52,698 nt of DNA, from contig QXWV01000103.1 in the NCBI GenBank assembly GCA_009911195.1, forward strand, positions 1 through 52,698. The letters run 5' to 3'. This DNA comes from Lachnospiraceae bacterium (GTDB taxonomy: Bacteria > Bacillota > Clostridia > Lachnospirales > Lachnospiraceae). A model generated the notes under the pieces. The model was not told the DNA's origin, searched no databases, and saw only the letters and a list, made by a program, of their open reading frames with translations. Numbering within the stretch: the first letter of the stretch is position 1; each line of letters opens with the position of its first letter. Made by a program: the position numbers and the translations under genes. Positions 36,071 to 43,846 of the stretch are shown one piece after another.

Positions 36071-37474
36071 ATGGGCGGATTTTTTGGTGTGGCTTCTAAG
36101 AATGATTGTTTGTTTGATTTATTTTTTGGAACGGATTATCATTCCCATTTAGGAACGCGGAGGGCAGGGATGGCAGTTTATGGGAAGAAGGGGTTTGACC
36201 GCGCTATCCATAATATTGAAAATGCGCCCTTTCGGACGAAATTTGATAAGGACGTGAACGAAATGGAGGGGTATATGGGGATTGGATGTATCTCGGACTA
36301 TGAACCCCAACCCCTTATTGTGCGTTCCCATCATGGCACTTATGCCATAGAAACGGTGGGGAAAATAAATAATACGGATGAAATTGTGGAGAAAATATTC
36401 CAGTCGGGGAATGCCCATTTCCTGGAGATGAGCGGAGGGGATATCAACGCTACAGAACTGGTGGCATCCATGATTAACCAGAAGGAAAATCTGGTAGAGG
36501 GAATTTCGTATGCGCAGGAATTGATAGAAGGCTCTATGACGATTCTGCTGATGACGCCCAAGGGGATTTATGCGGCCCGGGATAAAATGGGGAGGACGCC
36601 GGTTTCTATCGGGAAAAAGGAGGACTCCTATTGTATTTCTTTTGAAAGCTTCGCCTATTTGAATCTTGGATATGTGGAAGAAAAGGAGCTGGGGCCGGGG
36701 GAAATCGTGATTGTGACGCCGGAGGGCATACATACGCTTGCGGCGCCGGGAACGGAGATGAAGATTTGCACTTTCCTTTGGGTTTATTATGGGTATCCGT
36801 CCTCCTCTTACGAGGGCATCAGCGTGGAGGAGATGCGTTACCGGTGCGGTGCCCTGCTGGCAAAACGGGATGATGTAAAGCCTGATATTGTGGCTGGGGT
36901 GCCGGATTCCGGAACGGCGCATGCGATTGGTTATTCCAACGAATCGGGGATTCCTTTTTCGCGGCCTTTTATTAAATATACGCCGACCTGGCCTCGTTCT
37001 TTTATGCCGACAATACAAAGCAAAAGGAATTTGATTGCTAAAATGAAGCTGATACCGGTTCACGATTTAATTCAGGGGAAGAGCCTGCTTTTAATCGACG
37101 ATTCCATTGTACGGGGAACCCAGTTGCGGGAGACAACGGAATTCCTTTATCAGAGCGGGGCGAAGGAAGTGCATATCCGCCCGGCCTGCCCGCCGTTATT
37201 GTACGGTTGTAAATATTTGAACTTTTCCCGTGCCACTTCGGAAATGGATTTGATTAGCCGCCGGATATTGAAAGATTTGGAGAGGGAAGGAAGATTTACC
37301 CGCCTGGAAGCGTATTCAGACCCGGAAACGGAGGAATACAAGGAGATGGTGAAGAGAATCGGGGAACAGTTAAACTTTACTTCGCTCCGGTATCATAGGC
37401 TGGACGATATGATAGAGTCTGTAGGGATTGATAGATGCAAACTTTGCACATATTGCTGGGATGGAAGGGAATAG
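36071..37474 (+). CDS. PurF-like amidophosphoribosyltransferase homologue lacking the glutaminase Cys
   Basis: ATG 36071 is chosen because AAAGGAG lies 11 bases upstream. The GTG at 36062 would be too close. The 467-residue protein has an Ntn-hydrolase-like N-terminal half (MGGFFGVASKNDC, DYHSHLGTRRAGMAVYG) and a phosphoribosyltransferase half with the PRPP loop LLLIDDSIVRGTQ (D343-D344). The N-terminal Cys that PurF uses to split glutamine is Gly here, and the Arg-Gly-Gln-Glu segment is changed to GTRRAG. The C-terminal CKLCTYC fits the Fe-S ligands of Bacillus-type PurF. It may use ammonia, a partner amidotransferase, or have another role. True purF is probably elsewhere. The gene stands some 1.2 kb before purA on the same strand. 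Confidence 0.85.
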   Translation: MGGFFGVASKNDCLFDLFFGTDYHSHLGTRRAGMAVYGKKGFDRAIHNIENAPFRTKFDKDVNEMEGYMGIGCISDYEPQPLIVRSHHGTYAIETVGKINNTDEIVEKIFQSGNAHFLEMSGGDINATELVASMINQKENLVEGISYAQELIEGSMTILLMTPKGIYAARDKMGRTPVSIGKKEDSYCISFESFAYLNLGYVEEKELGPGEIVIVTPEGIHTLAAPGTEMKICTFLWVYYGYPSSSYEGISVEEMRYRCGALLAKRDDVKPDIVAGVPDSGTAHAIGYSNESGIPFSRPFIKYTPTWPRSFMPTIQSKRNLIAKMKLIPVHDLIQGKSLLLIDDSIVRGTQLRETTEFLYQSGAKEVHIRPACPPLLYGCKYLNFSRATSEMDLISRRILKDLEREGRFTRLEAYSDPETEEYKEMVKRIGEQLNFTSLRYHRLDDMIESVGIDRCKLCTYCWDGRE

Positions 37475-37566
37475 ACGGAGCAATGGATGGCATTTTATTT
37501 TTTTCAAAATAGGATTCGGGTGTCAAAATAGGCTTAAACCAATAAAAAGGCAGGAGGTATATCGCG

Positions 37567-38523
37567 ATGAATTATGATGAATGCTATATAGCCGAAGATG
37601 TGGAAGCAGTAGTTACCAGTTATAACCAGGGTGTAATGATACGGGAGGCTGTGGATTCCCTGTGCGGACAGACCATGCAGCCTGCACGGATTATCATAGT
37701 GGATGATGGCTCCACGGATGAAGAATCCATAGGTATATTAAAGGACATAGAAATGGATGGGGGGATATCCGTTCCGGTAACGGTGCTGCGCCAGTCCAAT
37801 GGGGGCGTAGCTTCGGCGAGAAATGCCGGCATCGGCCAGGCAAGGACGCCGATGGTATTGGTACTGGATGGGGATGACCGGCTGAATCCATCTTATATTG
37901 AGCAGGTTAGTATGTTATTGCGCCAAAATGCGTCCATGGTAGCTGCGTCATCCTGGCTGCATACTTTTGGGGTATTGGACGTGGAGGTGCGTCCTGGCGG
38001 CGGCACGATAGATGCCTTTTTGGTAAGGAACTGCTGTCCGGCCACCCATATTCTGCGGAGGAAAATATGGGAGCGGTGCGGAGGGTATGATGAATCCATG
38101 CGTTCCGGATTTGAGGATTGGGAATTCTTTTTAAGTATGCTGGAAACCGTTCCGGGCGCCCAGATTGGGATTGCGGAGGAGGCTCTCATCGGCTACCGTA
38201 CAGCACCGGCTTCGATGAATGTGAAAAGCATGGATAAGAGGCTGGAACTCATGGGATATATAATTGAAAAGCATAAGGATAGCTACCAATCCCATTTGAA
38301 AGAGGCCATATTGGGGATGGAATCCATTGCCATGGAAAGGCTTTATGGATGGGAAGGCCAAATCTGCCATACTATGGATGGGAAAGAAGGCTTAAGCCAG
38401 GCATCGGGGAATTTCATGGAACATCCCTCTTATGGGGATGGTGGGATGGCAGCAGCAGTCCGTATCGCTTCCTTCGACTCCGGTGCTTGTGTGCCTGCCT
38501 GCCGCCGGTATCCGGAAAAATGA
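37567..38523 (+). CDS. GT2 family glycosyltransferase (stand-alone)
   Basis: This 318-residue enzyme has a strong AGGAGGT before its ATG. It shows VEAVVTSYNQGVMIREAVDS, IIIVDDGSTDEE, NGGVASARNAGIGQARTP and LVLDGDDRLNP, a family 2 GT-A domain, then ATHILRRKIWERCGGYDESM and SGFEDWEFFLSML. The last 60 residues lack clear family features and end with ACVPACRRYPEK. It lies between two purine-type genes and away from the exopolysaccharide locus. A role in surface glycosylation is possible, but the substrate is unknown. Confidence 0.85.
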   Translation: MNYDECYIAEDVEAVVTSYNQGVMIREAVDSLCGQTMQPARIIIVDDGSTDEESIGILKDIEMDGGISVPVTVLRQSNGGVASARNAGIGQARTPMVLVLDGDDRLNPSYIEQVSMLLRQNASMVAASSWLHTFGVLDVEVRPGGGTIDAFLVRNCCPATHILRRKIWERCGGYDESMRSGFEDWEFFLSMLETVPGAQIGIAEEALIGYRTAPASMNVKSMDKRLELMGYIIEKHKDSYQSHLKEAILGMESIAMERLYGWEGQICHTMDGKEGLSQASGNFMEHPSYGDGGMAAAVRIASFDSGACVPACRRYPEK

Positions 38524-38561
38524 AATAATTATCTCTTATGACATGCATAAAATATATTGAT

Positions 38562-38590
38562 TTTACTTATAATAAATCATCATGTATAAT
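38562..38590 (+). promoter_or_regulatory. Promoter of purA
   Basis: TTTACT (38562-38567) and TATAAT (38585-38590) are 17 bp apart in an AT-rich gap of 119 bp. purA starts 53 bp downstream. I see no PurR-type or guanine-riboswitch-like structure in this short leader. Confidence 0.6.
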
Positions 38591-38642
38591 CATTTCGTAA
38601 AAACTTTTCATGTATATGTGGAATTGGAATGGAGGATTTATT

Positions 38643-39917
38643 ATGGTAAAAGCAGTAGTAGGCGCAAACTGGGGAGATGAGGGAAAAGGGAAGATTACGG
38701 ACATGCTCGCCCAAAATGCGGACATTATTATCCGTTTCCAGGGAGGGGCGAATGCAGGGCATACGATTGTAAACGATTATGGGAAATTTGCCCTCCATAC
38801 ATTGCCTTCCGGCGTATTTTACGGGCATACTACCAGCGTCATCGGCAACGGGGTGGCTTTAAATATCCCGGTGCTGTTTCAGGAAATCAAATCGCTGACG
38901 GACAGAGGAGTACCGGCGCCGAAGCTGCTTGTATCCGACAGGGCGCAGATGGTGATGCCTTATCATATTTTGTTTGACCAATACGAAGAGGAAAGGTTGG
39001 CCGGGAAGTCTTTCGGCTCCACCAAGTCGGGGATTGCCCCTTTTTATTCGGATAAATATGCGAAAATCGGTTTCCAGGTCAGCGAATTGTTTGACGAAGA
39101 TTTATTAAAGGAAAAAGTAGCAAAAATTGTGGAAATGAAAAATATAGTTTTGGAGCATCTGTACCACAAACCATTACTTAAAGAAGAGGAGCTGTTAGCC
39201 TGCCTGCATGAGTACAGGGAAATGATAGCGCCTTATGTGGGGGATGTATCCTCATTTCTGGATAAGGCGATGAAGGAGAACAAAACCATTCTTTTGGAAG
39301 GGCAGTTGGGAACATTGAAAGACCCGGACCACGGCATCTATCCTATGGTGACCTCTTCTTCCACGCTGGCCGCCTATGGTGCGATTGGAGCAGGGATTCC
39401 CCCTTACGAAATCAAGGAGATTATTACGGTGTGCAAGGCATATTCTTCCGCGGTGGGTGCAGGCGCTTTTGTCTCTGAAATCTTCGGCGAAGAAGCGGAA
39501 GAACTTAGAAACCGGGGAGGAGACGGGGGAGAATACGGGGCAACAACAGGACGCCCGCGCCGTATGGGGTGGTTCGACTGTGTGGCCTCCAAATATGGGT
39601 GCAGGCTGCAGGGTACAACGGATGTGGCGTTTACCGTATTGGATGTGCTGGGTTACCTGGATGAAATTCCGGTCTGTGTAGGATATGAAATAGACGGGGA
39701 AGTGACAACGGACTTTCCGGTTACAGCAAAACTGGAGAAGGCTAAGCCGGTCCTTGAAAAACTGCCGGGATGGAAATGTGATATCAGGGGAATCAAAAAA
39801 TATGAGGAATTGCCGAAGAACTGTAGAAATTATATAGAGTTTATCGAAGGCCAAATTGGGTTTCCCATTACAATGGTAAGCAACGGGCCGGGAAGGGATG
39901 ATATTATATACAAATAG
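38643..39917 (+). CDS. purA: Adenylosuccinate synthase
   Basis: This 424-residue enzyme joins IMP and aspartate using GTP, the first committed step to AMP. The N-terminal P-loop GANWGDEGKGK, IIRFQGGANAGHTIV (active-site His), FGSTKSGIAPFYSDK and LEGQLGTLKDPDHGIYPMVT identify the family. TTGRPRRMGWFDCVA lies near the C-terminus. ATG 38643 has GGAGG 6 bases upstream. Its length is slightly below the usual 425-430. The LysR gene follows after 19 bp, so the two are probably co-transcribed. Confidence 0.95.
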   Translation: MVKAVVGANWGDEGKGKITDMLAQNADIIIRFQGGANAGHTIVNDYGKFALHTLPSGVFYGHTTSVIGNGVALNIPVLFQEIKSLTDRGVPAPKLLVSDRAQMVMPYHILFDQYEEERLAGKSFGSTKSGIAPFYSDKYAKIGFQVSELFDEDLLKEKVAKIVEMKNIVLEHLYHKPLLKEEELLACLHEYREMIAPYVGDVSSFLDKAMKENKTILLEGQLGTLKDPDHGIYPMVTSSSTLAAYGAIGAGIPPYEIKEIITVCKAYSSAVGAGAFVSEIFGEEAEELRNRGGDGGEYGATTGRPRRMGWFDCVASKYGCRLQGTTDVAFTVLDVLGYLDEIPVCVGYEIDGEVTTDFPVTAKLEKAKPVLEKLPGWKCDIRGIKKYEELPKNCRNYIEFIEGQIGFPITMVSNGPGRDDIIYK

Positions 39918-39936
39918 TATTTGGAAGGAATCTTCT

Positions 39937-40827
39937 ATGATAAAACATTGGGAAGCATATAAAGCTTTTTATTATGTGGCGAAATACCGAAGCCTGACAG
40001 TTGCGGCCAAACATCTGTCCATTTCCCAGCCAGCGGTGAGCCAATCGGTGAAACAGTTGGAAAATGCTTTGGGAGCGAAGCTGTTTATCCGTACCTCGAA
40101 GGGGGTGAGGATGACGGCAGAGGGGGAGCTGTTGGCCAGGTATGTATCCAAAGGATACGAGCAAATTGAACTGGGGGAAAAGAAGCTGGGGCAGATGCTA
40201 GAGCTGGAATTGGGTGAACTGAGGATAGGGGCCAGCGATATGACCTTACGCTTTTATTTGCTGCCGTATCTGGAACAGTTCCATGAAAAGTACCCGGGAA
40301 TCAAGGTAATCGTATCCAATGCCCCAACGCCGGAAATATTAAATTTCCTGCAGGATGGGAAGATTGACTTCGGTGTGGTCAGCACGCCCTTTGATGAAAT
40401 CCCTGGGCTTAAAGCAGTAAGTGTAAAGGAAATAGAGGATATTTTTATCGGCGGGCTGAAGTTTATCCCATACAAAAATAAGATGCTGGATTTGCAGGAA
40501 CTGGAAAAGCTGCCGATTATTTCTCTGGAAAAAAGTACCAGTACGCGAAGGTTTATGGATGATTTCCTTGTAAAGAACGGCGTAGTGATGAATCCGGAGT
40601 TTGAGCTTGCTACCAGCGATATGATTGTGCAATTTACCTTGAGGAATATGGGGGTAGGGAGTATAATGAAAGAGTTTGCGGCAGAATATTTGGAGAACGG
40701 CAGGCTTTTTGCCTTGCGGTTCAACAAAATCATTCCGAAAAGGCATTTTTGTATTGTGACGGACGAAAAAAACCCGCTGTCTGCGGCCGGAAGAAGAATG
40801 TTGGAGATGATTGGGGTAGAAAGATAA
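39937..40827 (+). CDS. LysR family transcriptional regulator
   Basis: This 296-residue protein has a winged helix-turn-helix at residues 4-62 (WEAYKAFYYVAKYRSLTVAA, HLSISQPAVSQSVKQLE, GAKLFIRTSKGVRMT). A periplasmic-binding-like effector domain follows from about residue 90 (LGELRIGASDMTLRFYLLPY). ATG 39937 has GGAAGGA 8 bases upstream. Its target is unknown. Being downstream of purA rather than divergent from it, it need not regulate purA. Confidence 0.9.
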   Translation: MIKHWEAYKAFYYVAKYRSLTVAAKHLSISQPAVSQSVKQLENALGAKLFIRTSKGVRMTAEGELLARYVSKGYEQIELGEKKLGQMLELELGELRIGASDMTLRFYLLPYLEQFHEKYPGIKVIVSNAPTPEILNFLQDGKIDFGVVSTPFDEIPGLKAVSVKEIEDIFIGGLKFIPYKNKMLDLQELEKLPIISLEKSTSTRRFMDDFLVKNGVVMNPEFELATSDMIVQFTLRNMGVGSIMKEFAAEYLENGRLFALRFNKIIPKRHFCIVTDEKNPLSAAGRRMLEMIGVER

Positions 40828-40923
40828 AGGCTTCCAATGTGAAATTTATGCCGGCAGGGCATCCGCAAATGTGCCAAACGCAAAGAATTCTGAGCGCATT
40901 AGCTGCGCAGAAATGAGGGCAAA

Positions 40924-41526
40924 ATGATAAGGACAATTATATTCGATATCGGCAACGTACTTGCGGGTTTTAAGTGGCAGGAATTTTACAGGAGTTTCGG
41001 CTACCCGGAGGAAATTTACCGCCGCTTGGTGAAGGCCACAGTAGGAAGCAGTGCCTGGCAGGAGCATGACAGGGGGGCGTTGACGGACGATGAAATCCTG
41101 GAACTGTTTGTGGAAAATGATAAGGGGATTGAAAAAGAAATCCGTGAAACGCTGGGGAACATCAAAGGGATGCTTACAAGGTTTGATTATGCCATCCCTT
41201 GGATACAGGAACTGAAAGGAAAGGGATATCAGGTTTTGGTCCTTTCCAATTTTGCGAAAAAGGCTTACACCGATTGCCATGAAGTGTTGGATTTTCTGGA
41301 CTATGTGGATGGGGGCATCCTTTCCTTTGAAGATAAGGTAGTGAAGCCGGAACCGGAAATTTATAAGCTTCTGATTGACAGATATGGGCTGAAACCGGAA
41401 GAATGCGTATTTTTGGACGATACGGAAAAGAACCTTCCTGTAGCAAGGGAATTTGGAATCCATACCATTCTTTTTGAAAATAAGGAACAGGCAGTGGAAG
41501 AACTGAAGAAACTCGGTGTAGAATAA
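40924..41526 (+). CDS. HAD family phosphatase (YihX/GPH-like)
   Basis: This 200-residue enzyme has the HAD motifs: nucleophile in IIFDIGNVLAGF (with N in place of the second Asp, as in YihX-type members), VLVLSNF, KVVKPEPEIYKLL and VFLDDTEKNL. It should remove phosphate from a small sugar- or nucleotide-phosphate. The second acid residue of the usual DxD being Asn points to a YihX-like or hydrolase-reduced subgroup. It lies 96 bp after the LysR gene on the same strand. Confidence 0.87.
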   Translation: MIRTIIFDIGNVLAGFKWQEFYRSFGYPEEIYRRLVKATVGSSAWQEHDRGALTDDEILELFVENDKGIEKEIRETLGNIKGMLTRFDYAIPWIQELKGKGYQVLVLSNFAKKAYTDCHEVLDFLDYVDGGILSFEDKVVKPEPEIYKLLIDRYGLKPEECVFLDDTEKNLPVAREFGIHTILFENKEQAVEELKKLGVE

Positions 41527-41531
41527 AGAGC

Positions 41532-41624
41532 TTTGCTAAGGCGGCTGGAAAACGCTGCCTTAGCAAACCAATGTCATTAAGTTAGCACCTCACGGCGTCC
41601 GCCATCGTTAACTAAATGACATTG
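41532..41624. repeat. Two strong tandem hairpins between convergent genes
   Basis: Hairpin 1 (41532-41567) pairs TTTGCTAAGGCGGC with GCTGCCTTAGCAAA, 14 bp with one G-U. Hairpin 2 (41569-41624) pairs about 18 bp, CAATGTCATTAAGTTAGC with GTTAACTAAATGACATTG, around a GC-rich loop (CACGGCGTCCGCC). There is no clean T run directly after either. They lie between the HAD gene and the convergent minus-strand genes, so they may slow both transcripts or be a dispersed intergenic element. A 10-bp palindrome AAAACGTTTT follows at 41630-41639. Confidence 0.75.
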
Positions 41625-41658
41625 TTTAGAAAACGTTTTGTTATGGTATAAACCCTTT

Positions 41659-41916
41659 TCAATCCCGTTCCTTCAATCGGCCATAGAGCCATAGATACAT
41701 CCATAAAAGGACCGGAAGGACAATGGTGGCTCCTAAGCAGGTCTGGAACATCCGGCCGGAGCCTGGCGTATCAAAAATAGCGGTAAAAAAAGTGGCAATA
41801 TATAAGGCGATAAGCGCTAAAATGCAAATCCAGGCAGCGATTCGTTTTGGTTTGGATACAGGCTGCCCTTTGCCGTCGGGTGAGATGTTTTGCTTTGCCG
41901 GCTTCTCTTCTTTCAT
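41659..41916 (-). CDS. Small two-segment membrane protein
   Basis: This 85-residue protein has a polar N-terminal 28 residues, two membrane segments (about 29-48 and 58-77) and a basic C-terminal end, KERD. No family was recognised. It begins 3 bp after the HD-hydrolase gene ends on the same strand, so both are likely on one transcript, but a functional tie is not visible. Confidence 0.7.
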   Translation of the reverse strand: MKEEKPAKQNISPDGKGQPVSKPKRIAAWICILALIALYIATFFTAIFDTPGSGRMFQTCLGATIVLPVLLWMYLWLYGRLKERD

Positions 41917-41919
41917 TCG

Positions 41920-42504
41920 TTATGCTTCCTCCATTTGCTTTGCAATATCGGCCTCACAGGATTTCATCGCTTCGATTGTTTTGGCAAAAAGCTCATCCAA
42001 TTCCCAACCAAGGCGTTCCGCGCCCTGGCGAATCACATCACGGGAACAGCCTGCGGCAAACCGTTTGTCTTTAAACTTCTTTTTCAGGCTGGAAACTTCC
42101 AAATCCATAACACTTTTAGAAGGGCGCATGCGGACCGCAGCCCCAATAAGCCCGGTCAGTTCGTCTGCGGCGAAAAGCACTTTTTCCATAACATGTACTG
42201 GCTCTATATCGCTGCAAAGGCCATATCCATGGCTGCAAACGGAATGGGTCAAATCCTCCCCCGCATTTATTTCGGCCAGAAGTTCCGGCGCTTTTTTGCA
42301 ATGTTCCTCGGGATAAAGCTCAAAATCCACATCGTGCAGCAGGCCAGTCAAAGCCCAATATCCTTCCTCATCGCCATACCCTAAATCTTTGGCATACCAA
42401 CGCATCACACCTTCCACAGTAAACGCATGGAGAAGATGGAAAGGTTCTTTATTATATTTTTTCAGCAAAGCGAGGGCTTCCTCGCGTGTGATACAAGTAG
42501 TCAT
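41920..42504 (-). CDS. HD-domain hydrolase
   Basis: This 194-residue protein has H26 in HAFTVEGVMRWYA, H57-D58 in LTGLLHDVDFELYPEEH and a later Asp in LFAADELTGLIGA, a pattern for metal-binding HD phosphohydrolases. It is shorter than c-di-GMP HD-GYP enzymes and lacks the GYP motif, so it more likely acts on nucleotides or phosphate esters. GGAGG lies 9 bases before the ATG. Confidence 0.86.
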   Translation of the reverse strand: MTTCITREEALALLKKYNKEPFHLLHAFTVEGVMRWYAKDLGYGDEEGYWALTGLLHDVDFELYPEEHCKKAPELLAEINAGEDLTHSVCSHGYGLCSDIEPVHVMEKVLFAADELTGLIGAAVRMRPSKSVMDLEVSSLKKKFKDKRFAAGCSRDVIRQGAERLGWELDELFAKTIEAMKSCEADIAKQMEEA

Positions 42505-42570
42505 CGTATATTCCTCCGTTTCTTATCTGTACTATATGTTTTTGGAATTTTTTTCGTATGAATCAATCTG

Positions 42571-42600
42571 ATTATAACGCATGGCAACCCAATAGGCAAA
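42571..42600 (-). promoter_or_regulatory. Weak promoter of the HD-hydrolase gene
   Basis: On the minus strand TTTGCC (42600-42595) and TATAAT (42576-42571) are 18 bp apart, about 65 bp before the start at 42504. The 382-bp gap 42505-42886 holds this promoter, the fruK promoter with its operator-like repeat, and otherwise AT-rich sequence in which I see no further gene. Confidence 0.45.
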
Positions 42601-42805
42601 TGGTTTCTGAATATGGAAGATTGCTGGTGAGGGGGATATGGGGCATATATTTTTTAAGTAAGAACTTTCTATGTGAGGAGATAGAGCTTTGACTAAATGC
42701 TCTAATATGAATGAATTTGAATGAAATATATTGGAAATACTAAAAAATAATCATATTTGTGCAAAATATACCAAAATTAAGCACAATGTTTGTGGAAAAG
42801 ATTGA

Positions 42806-42850
42806 TTGACTTTGACTGAATATGACCGTATAATATCAATAGAAAGTCAA
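42806..42850 (+). promoter_or_regulatory. Promoter and FruR-type operator of the fructose operon
   Basis: TTGACT (42806-42811) and TATAAT (42829-42834) are 17 bp apart. TTGACTTT (42806-42813) is matched by the inverted AAAGTCAA at 42843-42850. The pair brackets the -10 box and the transcription start, as expected of a repressor site. The DeoR-type regulator encoded at 45823-46569 is the likely binder; fructose 1-phosphate usually relieves such repression. Confidence 0.75.
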
Positions 42851-42886
42851 ACACGAGCAAAAATAAAAAACTCAGGAGGTGACGTT

Positions 42887-43795
42887 ATGATTTATACGGT
42901 GACATTTAACCCGTCGCTGGATTATATCGTATCGGTAAACAATTTTAAACTTGGACTTACAAACCGCACGGATTCAGAACTTCTGCTGCCGGGAGGAAAG
43001 GGAATCAATGTATCCACGGTTCTTATGAATCTTGGGATTGAGAGTACGGCACTTGGTTTTGTTGCCGGATTTACGGGAGAGGAAGTAATAAGGCGTCTGG
43101 AAGGGATGGGGGTAAAAAATGGATTTATCCGCCTGGAAGAAGGACTTACCCGGATTAATCTCAAACTGAAAACCATCGATGGAACGGAAATTAACGGACA
43201 GGGGCCGGCCATTGGGGAAGAACAGATAAACCTGCTAATGAAAAAATTGGATATACTGGGAGAAGGGGATGTGCTCTTTTTGTCGGGGAGCATACCGGTC
43301 TCCATGCCAGACGATGCATACCGGAAGATTATGGAGATGCTGGACGGCAAAGGGGTATTGACTGCAGTGGATGCCACAGGGTTTCTTCTTATGAATGTAT
43401 TGGAATACCATCCCTTTTTGATAAAACCTAATAACCATGAATTGGGTGAAATATTTAAGGAGGAGTTAAAGACGAGGGAATCGGTTATTCCTTATGGCAG
43501 GAAGCTGCAGGAGATGGGGGCACAGAACGTATTGGTTTCCATGGCAGGGGAAGGGGCTGTGCTCATCGCAGCGGATGGCAAGGTATATGATACTCCGGCA
43601 CCGGAAGGGAAGCTGGTGAATGGAGTAGGGGCAGGAGATTCCATGGTGGCGGGCTTTATGGCCGGTTATATGGAAAAGCATGATTATGGGCATGCCTTCA
43701 GGATGGGGGTTGCAGCAGGAAGTGCCAGTGCTTTTTCGGAAAATCTGGCCACCAAACAGGAAATCGAAGAAATATACCGGAAATTGGCATATTAA
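42887..43795 (+). CDS. fruK: 1-phosphofructokinase
   Basis: This 302-residue PfkB-family kinase turns fructose 1-phosphate into fructose 1,6-bisphosphate. MIYTVTFNPSLDYIVSV, LLPGGKGINVSTVL and the catalytic GVGAGDSMVAGF (Asp251) are clear. ATG 42887 has AGGAGGT 6 bases upstream. It is the first gene of the operon with fruA, which follows after 51 bp. Confidence 0.95.
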   Translation: MIYTVTFNPSLDYIVSVNNFKLGLTNRTDSELLLPGGKGINVSTVLMNLGIESTALGFVAGFTGEEVIRRLEGMGVKNGFIRLEEGLTRINLKLKTIDGTEINGQGPAIGEEQINLLMKKLDILGEGDVLFLSGSIPVSMPDDAYRKIMEMLDGKGVLTAVDATGFLLMNVLEYHPFLIKPNNHELGEIFKEELKTRESVIPYGRKLQEMGAQNVLVSMAGEGAVLIAADGKVYDTPAPEGKLVNGVGAGDSMVAGFMAGYMEKHDYGHAFRMGVAAGSASAFSENLATKQEIEEIYRKLAY

Positions 43796-43846
43796 TCCAT
43801 TGGCATTGGAAAGCATTGAGGACAAAGGGAAAGGCAGGTAAAATAA

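Noticed and set aside
40891-40911. Small inverted repeat before the HAD gene as a terminator
   Set aside because: The stem CTG-GCGC/GCGCAG is short, has no T run and lies directly before the ribosome site region.
41920-42504. c-di-GMP phosphodiesterase (HD-GYP)
   Set aside because: The GYP and HHExxDGxGYP segments are missing, so it is called a general HD hydrolase.
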